NCBI GenBank assembly: GCA_051453625.1
Contig: JBOZIK010000001.1
Coordinates: 182,273,870 to 182,337,869 of the forward strand
Source of the DNA: Welwitschia mirabilis
Lineage: Eukaryota; Gnetophyta; Gnetopsida; Welwitschiales
DNA length: 64,000 bases
Direction: 5' to 3'
Part shown: positions 22,921-33,799 of the stretch, one piece after another
How the letters are laid out: the number at the start of each line of letters is the position of its first letter
How positions within the stretch are numbered: the first letter of the stretch is position 1
Position numbers and translations under genes: made by a program
The notes under the pieces: generated by a model
Databases searched by the model: none
Told to the model about the DNA's origin: nothing
The model's input: the letters and a program-made list of their open reading frames with translations, nothing else

Positions 22921-24185
22921 TGTTGGTACATTATAGTGGTCTATTACTTAGAAAGGTATTTGTACATCGTTTGGTTATGGATTACATACAAGTCAACGGA
23001 GGTATGAAAAACATCATTTAAGGGGCTAGATGGCTACACACCCACCATGTGAATGCACAGTATGTAACTAAGGCAAGAAGAAAGAGAATTAATTTCACAA
23101 ACTAGACTCAAAAGAAAATAAAATAGAAATGTAAAATAATAATTCAAATAAAAACACTATCTAAATGAAATGCAAGAATAAACTAAATGAAACTTCCATG
23201 TAAGTACTAAATTAACCTGTTATGAAGATCAGCCCTATATAACCTAGATCAATTAGAAAAAGTGTTACTAGATCAAGACAAACTTAAGTTATTAGATACA
23301 TTAAATAGAATATGAAAACAATGAAAAGTTAATCTAGAAAATGAAATGCAATGCACTTAAACTAATAATGTTGATGTTAACAAAGATTACCCTTGTGACC
23401 TATATCATTAAAGAAGTTTTCACTTAATCAGAAGTAACATAAACTATAAGGAAGATGCGAAACATAAAAGATATAAAATGAAAAACAGAGTTTCTCTTAA
23501 AAGTAAATTAACATCTATGCTACAAAGTAGCATCTCCTCAATGAAAGATACATAGCCCAACACCAGGGAATACATCTCTCTGTAACAATAATGGATGAAC
23601 CTCTAATCCTTCAATCTCCTATTATGATAATTTTCTATGCAAATGAAGATAAAAATAAATTTGAGGGTGGAGGAGGTATTTATTACAAACTAACTCAAAA
23701 ATCAAAAAATACAAACAGATGTAATAAAAACCCTAACAAGTGTGTAAGAAGATATAACTCATATGGATAGAGTTTCTTGAAGTTTGATGAAGAATTTATT
23801 TCAAGTGTCAATCTACTAATCATCAGAATATCATAAGAGATGATGCCACATCATAAGAGTTCCACATTAGTTACCAAATTGATTTATTAAACATCTTCCT
23901 TATCTTAAATGTATTTATCATCTATATAGTCATCCAGATAATTAGATGGATGATGAACTTTTGCAAATTATTTCTTGTTTTACATTAGCCTCTTTAATTT
24001 TAGGGTTGTTAGATAAGAAGTATTGTAAATTGCTTTAACTGCTCCTAAATGTAATGAAGATTGCATGTTTCCATGAAATCTACCTTGGCTCTCCATTATC
24101 ATTGAAACTCAATGTAAAATTATCTAATGTCTTGTAAAACTACTTAAAATACCTTATAAAATACATATAATTTAGTATCACAACA
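22921..24185 (-). repeat. Element A 5' LTR
   Basis: 1265 bp, starting TGTTGGTACA and ending GTATCACAACA on the plus strand, with ATCAT following. From about 23060 it aligns well with 10783-11895; the first 140 bases are much less similar to the other LTRs, perhaps through local rearrangement. Confidence 0.7.
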
Positions 24186-25807
24186 ATCATCATCTGATGA
24201 ATAATCATGCTCATCCTTATTATAAATAATTAAGTTAAATCATCATTATCCTCCTTTTGTCCATCTCTTAATGAATGAAATGTTGTAGGTTAATTCATAA
24301 TTTCATTTTCTATTTCAAAGAAAGAATTATTATTACCTATTTCAAGTTCTTATTATTTTTCTCAAGATGAGATGTAGTATTATAGGTTTAACAATGTTGT
24401 ATTGTGAAAAAACCTTAAGTAGTTGATTTTATAACAAATTTTATTAAAGAATCCTAATTAGGTTTTCTATGATCTTGTTGGTATTTTATAAGTTATTGTT
24501 TTAATTTTATAAGTTTTTATTGGTATATTTTTACCTCTTCTTCATTTAAATCATATTCTTCTTCATAGTAGTTCATGAAAAATAAATCTTCTTCTTCATA
24601 GTAATTCAGGGGAGATTGCTGGTATTGTTAAAATAATTATAGGATATTTCTCTAAATGAGGTGGGATTATTAAGATGTTAAAAACCCTTATTTTTATTTT
24701 TACATAAATATTATGCCTAGTCTTAACATCATTTGGTGTTGTCCACCTTCTTTCTGCAAATATTTCTCAAAGTATTCTTTTTCCATTATTTTTTAAAATA
24801 TTCACATTTCCTCTTCTTTCTACCAATATTTCTTGAAGTGATTTCTTATATTTATTCTAAAAAATTTTCATATTTCTCTTCCTTTAAGCTAATATTTCTC
24901 CAATGGTTCTTTTATCACTATTTTTAGAAGTTGATGAGGAGAATCTATAGGAATAATTATCAGTTCTAAGTCCTACATCATTACTAGAAGATAAGTTAAA
25001 AGGATTTTAAATTTCTCATTTTCTTTTAGAAATTATCTTTCCAATTATAATTTTTGCATTTGTATTATATGTTCCTATGATGATTAGTATACTAGGCAAC
25101 ATTACTTGTTAAATTTTGATATTGATAAAGAAGGAATAAAATAATTTTTCTATTATTCTATTATTTTCATAACTTCTTTTAAAAACTTTGGCTCTAAAAT
25201 AACAAAAGCAGAAAAAATTTCTTTAATTTTTGGAATTTATGTACCTAGGATGTGTATACCTAGATTTGTTTTAAGTTGAATAAGTCTTCTTTGCTATTTT
25301 CCTTGATCAAGCTCCATTTCCTCTAATATTTTAGCCTTTAACTAAAATTTATCATGTCCTTACATGCTCAGAAAAGAAGCCTTTACAAACATTATCTATG
25401 TGATCATACAAACGATATACTAGATAACTACTTACAAAAGCCAAAAAATAGAAAAATCAAAGAATAAAGTCATGGAAAATAGAGATAAAAACAAAAAGAG
25501 ATAGTCATCTATTTATGTTATCTAGATAATAGAGGAGACAATATCAACTTATTCTATAATGGAAAACAAAAATAGAGCTATCGAAAAACAATGGTAAAAC
25601 CCTAATCCTAGGTCATCATTCACGTAATCATTTAAACAATAGATAGGATGATAGGACATTATTTACAGAATGAAAATCAAAAAAATGTGGAAAGAAAAAC
25701 TATGATATGTATAGTATAAATATAACTTTACCACAAATAAATAACTTAAATCAAATTTCAAACTACTTATCTAGAAAATGAAAATCTTCTAGCTTCTTAG
25801 GGTTTTT
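24186..25807 (-). pseudogene. Element B, first segment: leader and start of a gag-like ORF
   Basis: The right part (25200-25807) is leader sequence like that of element A. From about 25010 leftward the minus strand has coding-like patches: NPFNLSSNDVGLRTDNYSYR (counterpart of the A patch NPFNLSLDDDVKLRNLN) and then an acidic, Tyr-rich stretch unlike A (NYYEEEDLFFMNYYEEEYD, about 24510-24600). Near 24186-24225 a frame ends NKDEHDYSSDD and continues in frame at 10633 when A and one target copy are removed. So B starts with an A-like Gag N-terminus and then departs from it. Confidence 0.5.
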
Positions 25808-25826
25808 CCTAGCACTAGTGCCCAAA
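25808..25826 (-). other. Element B primer-binding site
   Basis: The minus strand reads TTTGGGCACTAGTGCTAGG directly after the LTR end CACCACAACA. Plant Athila-type elements commonly have ATTTGGCGCCGTTGCCGGGG at this place, and most differences here are consistent with C-to-T or G-to-A decay. This marks 25827-26960 as the 5' LTR. Confidence 0.6.
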
Positions 25827-26960
25827 TGTTGTGGTGCATACTTATGTATCCGTTACATCCTTAAGCAAATCTTATTAATCACAAATATTTACACAGAACA
25901 CAAATACTAATATAGATAAGAGTTAATCTAAATATTATAATTCATCAAAGGCATTAGGTGAGAATTTAGAGAATTGATTTGAAGTAAAGCACTTTTGTAT
26001 TTTTATTTATAAAGATAAAAATAAATAATGATGCAAGAAAAAAAATGCAAGACAAAAACTAATGCAATGCTTATAATGAAATGCAAATGAAAATTACTTT
26101 AAGTAAAATATCTATTCAACTACCAAATCTTCCTATCATAAAGATAAACTTTATATAACTTAGATCAATCAAGGAAAACTATCACTAATCCCTAACCAAC
26201 ATAAGCTATTAGTTACATCAAACAAAATAAGGAAAACACGTAACTATTATGCTATGAAATGCAAAATAAAATGTAATGCAAGATCTAAGCTAATGATTTT
26301 AAGCAGTAGCACATTAATGGAGGATATACAACTTAACACTAAGGAAGACTTCTCTTTACAACAATGGATAGGCCTGCTACCTTTTGATCTCGTGTCACAA
26401 GATTTTTAAATGCCAAAAAAGATGAAAGATAGAGTGAGGATGAAGAAGGTATTTATTAGAAAAACATCCTAAAATTAGAAAATCTAACAACTAGACAAAA
26501 CCCTAACATCACCAAAGAAGGTGTATTGACAGATTACTAAAGTTAGGTAAAATTTGGTGCATTAGTTATAATTAGGTATCATCTTGTATGTCATCCAAAT
26601 GATGGTCGGGATAATGTCACATCAAAAGAGATGATATTATCTTTTAACTCTATTCAGAGGTATCATTCTTATTGGATTCCTCTATGCTATCATCTAGTAA
26701 TGCTATTCAGATGATGGAGGGAATGACGGGCTCTTAAGTTCTTCATCAAAGTGAAATTAGCTTTGTAGAACTTTAGCTCCTCTTCAAATTCTGAAGTACT
26801 AGAATTTATCCAAAATTTCTTCAAATGTACTAGTATTACTTGTTTTCATGATTATCTACTTAACTGTTAATAATTATCAATTTCCACTTAAAGGTATCTA
26901 AACATTTTGCAAAATTACTCAAAATACCCCATTAAATACATATAATTTAACACTGTAACA
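25827..26960 (-). repeat. Element B 5' LTR
   Basis: 1134 bp, starting TGTTGTGGTG and ending CACTGTAACA (imperfect inverted ends). It aligns with the A and E LTRs, for example TTAGAGAATTGATTT near 25970 and CTCAAAATACC near 26922. It contains two family palindromes, near 26580-26615 and 26685-26725 (ATTCAGATGATGGAGGGAATGAC). Its partner 3' LTR must lie left of the window. Confidence 0.7.
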
Positions 26961-28732
26961 ATTTATATTTCCTTTACTCTTTATCTTTTTAATATTGATC
27001 ACATCCCTTTAAATAGAAACTACATGTTATGGGATGTTGTCAAAAGGGTTTTATTTATTTTATTTATTAAAGGTTTGTAATAATAGTGTTTTCTCTAGTA
27101 TGTAGCATGACTTTTTTTTTCCTTCTAAAAAATTCATGATAGTACCTTATCTTTAGTTACATTGTTAGACTTGCATAAAGGCTCATTACCAATGGTAAAA
27201 TATGAAAAATTACTTCTCTTAATGAAATTTGTAATTAGATAATTCCACTACATATTACAAATACATTTTATAACATACTAAATCAAACTTCTACATAGGG
27301 ATGGACCATTGGCTATTTCTTATCCCTTCTACATGAGACTGTAATATTTTAATATACTTATTTTTAAATAATTTACATATGTGCATAAATCAATACTATA
27401 ATTAATTTTTAACAATGTGTTCTGTCAATAATTTTTTTATTATCAAATAATTCTTTCTTTTCTGGTTCCATGGACATAAATAATGATTTAATTCAATTTT
27501 TATTTCATATAATTTCATTAATTCATGTAGATTTCTTAATGGTTTGGCACAAGTTGTATCCTAAAGGTATAATTTCATAATCTAGTATCTAGCAAAATTA
27601 ACTCTTTATGAAGGACATGGTTAAAATTGTTAATTTAGCCTTATATCTAAGATTATGTAATAATATCACTAATATATAATATGAATATGACTATTTTTGA
27701 ATTTTAGTAGGCTTTTTAAATTATAATGAAAAAAATGAAGAATATTGTTTCATTAATGAATAACATAAATTAACAAAAATTAAAACATCCTCATGACAAG
27801 AAATAAAATTATAGAGATAAGATACTAAAGAGATGAATGTATTAGCTAGATAGAGTAAAACATACAGTCCTAAGTAAAGGTAACCAAATCAAACATACTC
27901 TCTTTTTAGGTTTAAAATTAAAATAGATAGAATTTTCCAATATTGCTTTTATTTTATTTTAATCTATTCAAAATTCTAGAATTTCATGCTATTAATTTTT
28001 TTTAAATGGGATCTATTCCTCAGAAAATCGAAAAAAAATTATTAAACACATAAATTTTAAACTAGAATCTTATTACATTTCTCTATATCTAAAGGTAAAA
28101 ACCAAAGAATTACTTCATCCATCTTTTTTCCTTTTAAAGATCCTTCAATTAAATTCACTTTAAACCTCATTTCATGAGGTATGATTAGAAGTCTTCATGT
28201 AGAAAACCTTTTTTTTCATCATTTCTATTTACTTTCCATCTTTTAAGTACATTTCAAATTATGTTTTCTTGAATTTTAAAACTTTCAAACTCTCAATTAT
28301 TTCATAATTTTTCTTTTTGTAAGTACCATAAAAGATATGCTCCATAAAAATTACTATTTTAATTTCTTTTAAATAACCTTTTGTAGGGAAGTTTTTCAAT
28401 GGAAATTTACTAAGAAGAATACATATCTATAAGAGTGAATAACCTCTTAATAATTATTTAAGAAAGATTTATTAAGATAGCTAAATTATATTATAATCTT
28501 CTTTCACTACATACTTGCTTATCTACTTCTTGTAATGTTCAAAATACTAATTCTTAATTTTCTTAAAACTCCCCTACACTAGAAATGAATAATTTTGAAA
28601 TAGTCTTTAAACTTCATATTATTATATCTATATTTCATGATTTAGATCCATTCTTTATTAAGATTGTGAATCTATCAGTGAAAATTCCTAACATATTTAT
28701 ATTAAAAGCTATAAAAATTCTTAAGATCCTAA
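26961..28732. other. AT-rich intergenic DNA
   Basis: No ORF, repeat border or structured motif that I can support on either strand. It lies between elements B and H and may be older decayed transposon sequence. Confidence 0.4.
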
Positions 28733-28737
28733 CATCC

Positions 28738-30256
28738 TAAGGATCATTAAACTCATAGCCTTGGGGTGAATGAGTTGTACTAAATAAAATTTTTAACTAA
28801 ATAATAGGATGAAAACACATATTAAAATAAACATCTTATTAAGATGTTATGATTTCCAAACCTAGGTATGTCCACATACATAAAGCATTTTTTTCTCACA
28901 TCTTTGGATATTCCTGACCTACAAGAAAATACTGATTTTCTAGTACACCATCAATCTTATAATAATAAAAGTATCCTTATAAGGAAGCACTCTCTTCCTC
29001 ACAGGGAGATAGTGGCTTTCCAAATACATCACAAACCTTAGAATAGTGAGTCTCTCCTCACAAGGTATCACTTTCTTCCTCATAGGGAAATAGTAATTTT
29101 TGTAGGTGCATCACAAACCTTACAATAAATTAATTGCTCATAAGTACAACCTGAGATGGTAACCTATATAAGGATTACTTTACGAAGATTTTTAATTCAA
29201 TACAAGAATGGACTTACTACAATATTAAAAAATAAGATACTTTAACAAATGTAAGATCCACTAATACAAAATAACAATAATCCTAAAAGATGTATCTTTA
29301 TTAAGAACTTAATTTCCTTCTTGTTGTTATTATCATAAGTGCCAAAAAATGATATAGCAATATAGGATCCAAGAACAAATAACAAAGACACTAGAAGTTT
29401 CTTTGCAATGATAGCTTTAATCCTTTGTGAGATATTCCTATCACCTATGCGATGTCATTTCATACAAGATGCATTTATTATGTGCCTTAGATGCATGATC
29501 TTTCAAAAGTTATATGATCATCAAAGTACCAAAAGTTGTAAAATGTTCCATGATGTCAAGCCTTTATATTATTCAAGAGAAACTAGTTGTTTGACCTTAA
29601 ATAGTAGCTATTTAAACTTTGTAACTATTAAGCAATGGATAGGAAATTGCTAGATGTCAAGTGGACATCTTGATTTTTAATCGACATGAACTTTGATTCA
29701 AAAAGTTTTTAAATTTTTAGACATATAATAATAGTCATATGTCTTTACCCTATAGACATCTTTAATGAACTTTCCTAGAATTTAATGAAAACTAGTTTTT
29801 ATAATCTTTGGTCCTCCCTGATTATGAATCCATGATGTAAAAGTTAATAACTCATCTGAAGCATGAAATATTAGTTAAAATCCAAAAATACTCTATTACA
29901 TGTTTCAGTTTAATATAGATGTCTTTAATCATGTAGACATCATCATCTATATCAGGTTCAACTTTTAACATAATCGTCTTTGATCAGATAGTCTTTGGTA
30001 ACCTATGAACTGAAAGATAGTACATTTAAGATGTCTTTGATATATAGACATCTTCACCAGAGATGTCATTAATTTCTTAAACATCTTTAGATAATTTATT
30101 TTTCATTTTAACTCTAATCCTTTTCATGAATTATCATCTTTGAAAACTTAACAATGACTTATGCTTATCATAATCTTATATTCTTAGTAATAACTTGTCT
30201 ACATAATAACACAAAATATTTGATAAGTGGAATCATCAAAACTAGATTTACTAACA
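28738..30256 (-). repeat. Element H 3' LTR
   Basis: Related over its whole length to 35647-37087. On the plus strand it runs from TAAGGATCATTAAAC to TTTACTAACA. Just inside lies the minus-strand purine tract AAAAAGGAGAATAT. Between 29690 and 30075 there are repeated GATGTC/GACATC motifs, several paired as inverted repeats, such as AGATGTCTTTGATATATAGACATCT near 30028. Confidence 0.75.
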
Positions 30257-30349
30257 ATATTCTCCTTTTTAATGATATCCAAAACTTGGCAAATCTTATG
30301 AGTGTTATTCCATTTAATTAACTAAAATAAATACTCATATTTAAGAGAA
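30254..30349. repeat. Unmerged contig-end overlap, left copy (96 bp)
   Basis: These 96 bases recur at 30450-30545 with one difference (CTTATGAGTG against CTTATTAGTG). The two copies directly flank a 100-N gap, so this is almost surely one genomic stretch written twice. Confidence 0.85.
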
Positions 30350-30449
30350 NNNNNNNNNNNNNNNNNNNNNNNNNNNNNNNNNNNNNNNNNNNNNNNNNNN
30401 NNNNNNNNNNNNNNNNNNNNNNNNNNNNNNNNNNNNNNNNNNNNNNNNN
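30350..30449. other. Assembly gap, 100 N, probably false
   Basis: Flanked by near-identical 96-bp ends; the true sequence probably has no gap here. Confidence 0.9.
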
Positions 30450-30545
30450 ACAATATTCTCCTTTTTAATGATATCCAAAACTTGGCAAATCTTATTAGTG
30501 TTATTCCATTTAATTAACTAAAATAAATACTCATATTTAAGAGAA
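30450..30545. repeat. Unmerged contig-end overlap, right copy (96 bp)
   Basis: Second copy of 30254-30349, differing at one base. Confidence 0.85.
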
Positions 30546-31779
30546 ATGTAGATAATCAATTTTTGTAATAATATTTATAAAACATGATATTAATCACTTA
30601 AATAACAATAAAGGCATATATATGTATATATATAATAGTATAAGATATTAAACAATTAAATAATCATATAAAGCAAGAAAGACATAAAATAATTCGATAA
30701 TATCATTCAATAATATTAATAAGTTAAGAAAGTAGGATATGATATCAATAATGTGCCAAAAAATAAACTTAGAGCATAGTATGATAGTTTTGTGTCAACA
30801 ATATATCATGTAATAATATACTCATGGTAATGTACTAAACAATAAACATTAGAGCATGTCATAATAAAAATGTATTAACAATATATAATATGGAGATCAT
30901 GAAAATGTATTAACTAATAATAATTAGAGAATAATATTTTTAAAAATGCATTAACAAAACATGATATTAAGACATAATAGTGATCATCAAAAATGTATGT
31001 CAAAAGACAACATTGGTCATTAATAAATAATGATGACATTGAGGGATCCAATTTAACATCTTAAAGATAAGATATCTAAGTCCAACAGGATGTCCTTAAG
31101 CTAAAGTGCCCAACTAAATGCAACTAATATGCCATTAATTTTCTAAAAACCAATTGATCTGCCACTGTTTTATTAAAATGTCTTCACCTTTTTGAATAGC
31201 AAAGAAAAGGATATAATCACTAAGAGAAGAGTCACTCATATAATGTTTGTGTTAATCTTATTCATCACTGTTATCATTATCATGAGTGATGGAGGTTTAT
31301 TAGGTATAAGATGAAAATGATATGGGTGATGGAATATGGTGCATCATAGAGGAGCATGGAGATGTCTTATCTAAGCCTTCATAGATTTATCTCCTCATAT
31401 GTTGATATGTTTGAGGAGTAATGGATGTCCTAAATAAACTAACAGTGGCTGTCTTGGTAAAGAATGATGATAATTCATAGTAGAAATGGATGGCACCTAA
31501 ATAGATTCAATAAGAGATAACAATGATGATAGTGGACATACTAAAAGTGGATAAGGTAGAGGTAGAGGTGATTAGACTATAGAACATGATAAATATGGCT
31601 GATTAGAATGATAGACTAGGATCTTATGACATGAATAGTAGAAGATGAGATGCAATGCATCTGAGCTCTTAGACTATATATCCTACTATTATTGCCTATG
31701 CTATGATGGATTAAAAGCCTATTTCTTCCGTTATAGCTTTGTCTTTATGAAAGCTTGGTAGTTTCCCTAATCTTGTGCC
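30546..31779 (-). mobile_element. Element H 3' untranslated region
   Basis: AT-rich, no ORF supported. A short TATATATGTATATATATA tract lies near 30618-30635. Confidence 0.4.
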
Positions 31780-32914
31780 TCATCTCTAGATGAATCCTCT
31801 ATAAATTCACTATTAGTTTCTCTATCAAAGGAATATTCTGTATCATGTCGAGCTATAGATACTACTTCCTATTCTTCTAATTTCTCCTTAGAATTTGACC
31901 ATTTAGGAGTTATCATTGATTCCCAAATCTCTGCCTGTGCTAATCCCTTGCTTACTGTAGACCTTTTTGACTTTAGTCTTAATATTTTTTTTCCAATTTT
32001 AGCTATTTTCTTTAACCCATTTTTCACTAATGAGGAACTATAAGTAGAAGTGGAAAAGGATCTTTGGAATTGTGAATGCCTCCTTTTAATGCCCTCACTA
32101 GTGGCACTAGTACCCTTTTTTGTTTACTAAATTATTCTAGTGGTTTATTTTGATAAATAATATTAAGTCCAAAAATATAAATACTAGCACTGTTAATGAT
32201 TAAACTGATAAGACTAGGGTGAATAAATGTCTGGACCTTGTGAAATAGAGAGATAATATTTATGTATAATATAAAACTCAAATATTTCTTTAACCTAGTA
32301 AGTAAACAATATACAACAAATGCATGCATCGGTTTACAATAGTTATAGCTAGCTTCTCTAATTAAAATATTATAAAATGTGATTAAACTGAGAATAAAGG
32401 CATTTGAAATCATATCTTGGCCATCCATGTTCTCTACAAAATTCATTATACTATTCCCAAATAAAACATTACTAATATCTCTTCTTAACACAATGATAAC
32501 TCTAGAACTAAAAATTTTCTTAAAATAATAAGAATAAATCTATGGAACATCTGAATCATCTATACCAAGTAATGAATTCATAAAATAAGAAAAATATGCA
32601 AAATAGTACCTCTAACCTAAGTTTGAAAGGCATATTTCATGTATATTGGCATAGAATTCTCATACAATAGGATCTGGAATACTTTGTCCTAACTGGATAA
32701 TCATCTCAATTAAGTATAGTAAAATAGGATACAAGTTTATCTCTATGCTTCTTTAAAAATAAAGAGTTCTTTCTATAATAATGAAATTTTTAGACTAAGT
32801 TCTATATCTTCTGGTTGCTATCTCATGATAGAATTAAGGCTTATACTATGATCTTTATTGCTCTGAAGCTCGTTCTTTACCTCTGGAAGTACTAGCTGAC
32901 TTTCTTCTAATCAT
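31780..32914 (-). pseudogene. Decayed Transposase_32-like ORF of element H
   Basis: The minus-strand ATG at 32912-32914 begins MIRRKSASTSRGKERASEQ, a basic Ser/Arg-rich start common in this plant family. Further on is IPDPIV then EFYANIHE (about 32640-32690), the FYAN block. The frame 32132-32491 has FGNSIMNFVENMDG, ISNAFILSLITFYNILIRE and FVVYCLLTRLKKYLSF. A basic tail follows (SLVKNGLKKIAKIGKKILRL) and ends in an acidic stretch (TNSEFIEDSSRDEAQD). The IPxPIVREFYANL phrase and a later helical block with LLT are the marks of the plant 'putative transposon protein' domain. Several stops are present. Function is unknown. Assignment is from memory. Confidence 0.55.
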
Positions 32915-33799
32915 CTTTGGAAACTATATGAAGCACTTGATCAAAAATCAACTAAAATATAATAAATAGTAATAAATATGCACTTGTATAATGAATAATC
33001 TTGTTCTTGCTTCCTATTAAGATGTCTTATAATGAAACCTAACAAAATGAGCCCTAAGAAATATTCTGAGAGAGACTCTTATCAAGTGGAGACTTGGAAA
33101 TGAGATTTGGTGGACCTTTTTCCAAATAAAAAGGGTCAAAATACTAGGTTTACAGTGTATTTAATTTTCCACAATAGTACAATCGAGACATCTACAATTT
33201 GAAATACATCCAAAATGTAAAAAGCGGATGTCTATAAACTCAAAGATGTCTGTTGTTAAAAAAAAAATACATTTTCCTACAGTTAAGACATCTCCCAAAA
33301 CCAAGAGGTCTAATTCAAAAAATTAAATAAGAATACCTACCCTCTGAAGACATCCATAAAAGTTAAGACATCTAATCTAGAGACATCCAAAAATATGAAG
33401 ACATCACTCTAATAGATTTCTAGAAAACTGAAGATATCTATAATGAAAGTTCTAAAAACATCGAAGAATTATATAACTAATGCAATCATAATGATAAAAT
33501 TTTAAAAAAAATAACAAACACATGATTTAACTTAACTACATCTACTGATAATCTCAACTCGTAAGATACTTATAACATGAAGCTGAGAATTTAAATGATA
33601 TTATTTGTTAACTTATTTAATCCAATAAGTTTTAATCTTCAAGTCCCTACACTGCATTATACATCTTTCAGTACCTTGAAACTTTGTAATTACATCATCA
33701 AGTAGATCATCAGCATGTTATATTATGATGATTTTATTGTGATTTTTATGCATTTTCATTTTGATTAAGTCCTCATTTTCATGTTGACTTTTTTTTGTG
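32915..33799 (-). mobile_element. Element H spacer between the two ORFs
   Basis: Non-coding. It contains the cluster of GACATC motifs listed separately and otherwise nothing I can name. Confidence 0.4.
33180..33480. repeat. Cluster of GACATC/GATGTC motifs
   Basis: About ten copies of AAGACATCY or its complement lie in some 300 bases (for example GAGACATCTAC, GCGGATGTCTAT, AAGATGTCTG, TTAAGACATCTCC, GAAGACATCCAT, GAGACATCCAA, GAAGACATCAC). The same motif recurs in both LTRs of H. Apart from this the region is AT-rich and non-coding. Confidence 0.7.

Larger units (their letters stand above)
10634..24185 (-). mobile_element. Element A: Ty3/gypsy LTR retrotransposon (Athila/Tat-like pol), inserted in element B
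   Basis: About 13.5 kb with 5' LTR at 22921-24185 and 3' LTR at 10634-11895 (1265 and 1262 bp). Internal order on the minus strand is leader, gag, protease, RT, RNase H, integrase, long 3' UTR, as in Ty3/gypsy. Flanking 5-mers are GTCAT (10629-10633) and ATCAT (24186-24190), a target duplication with one transition. Phrases in RT and integrase match the large plant Athila/Tat branch better than chromoviruses, and no chromodomain is seen. All genes contain stops and several catalytic residues are lost. The 3' part holds an extra LTR end plus UTR copy and a gap, so its internal structure near 12-14 kb is uncertain. Confidence 0.75.
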
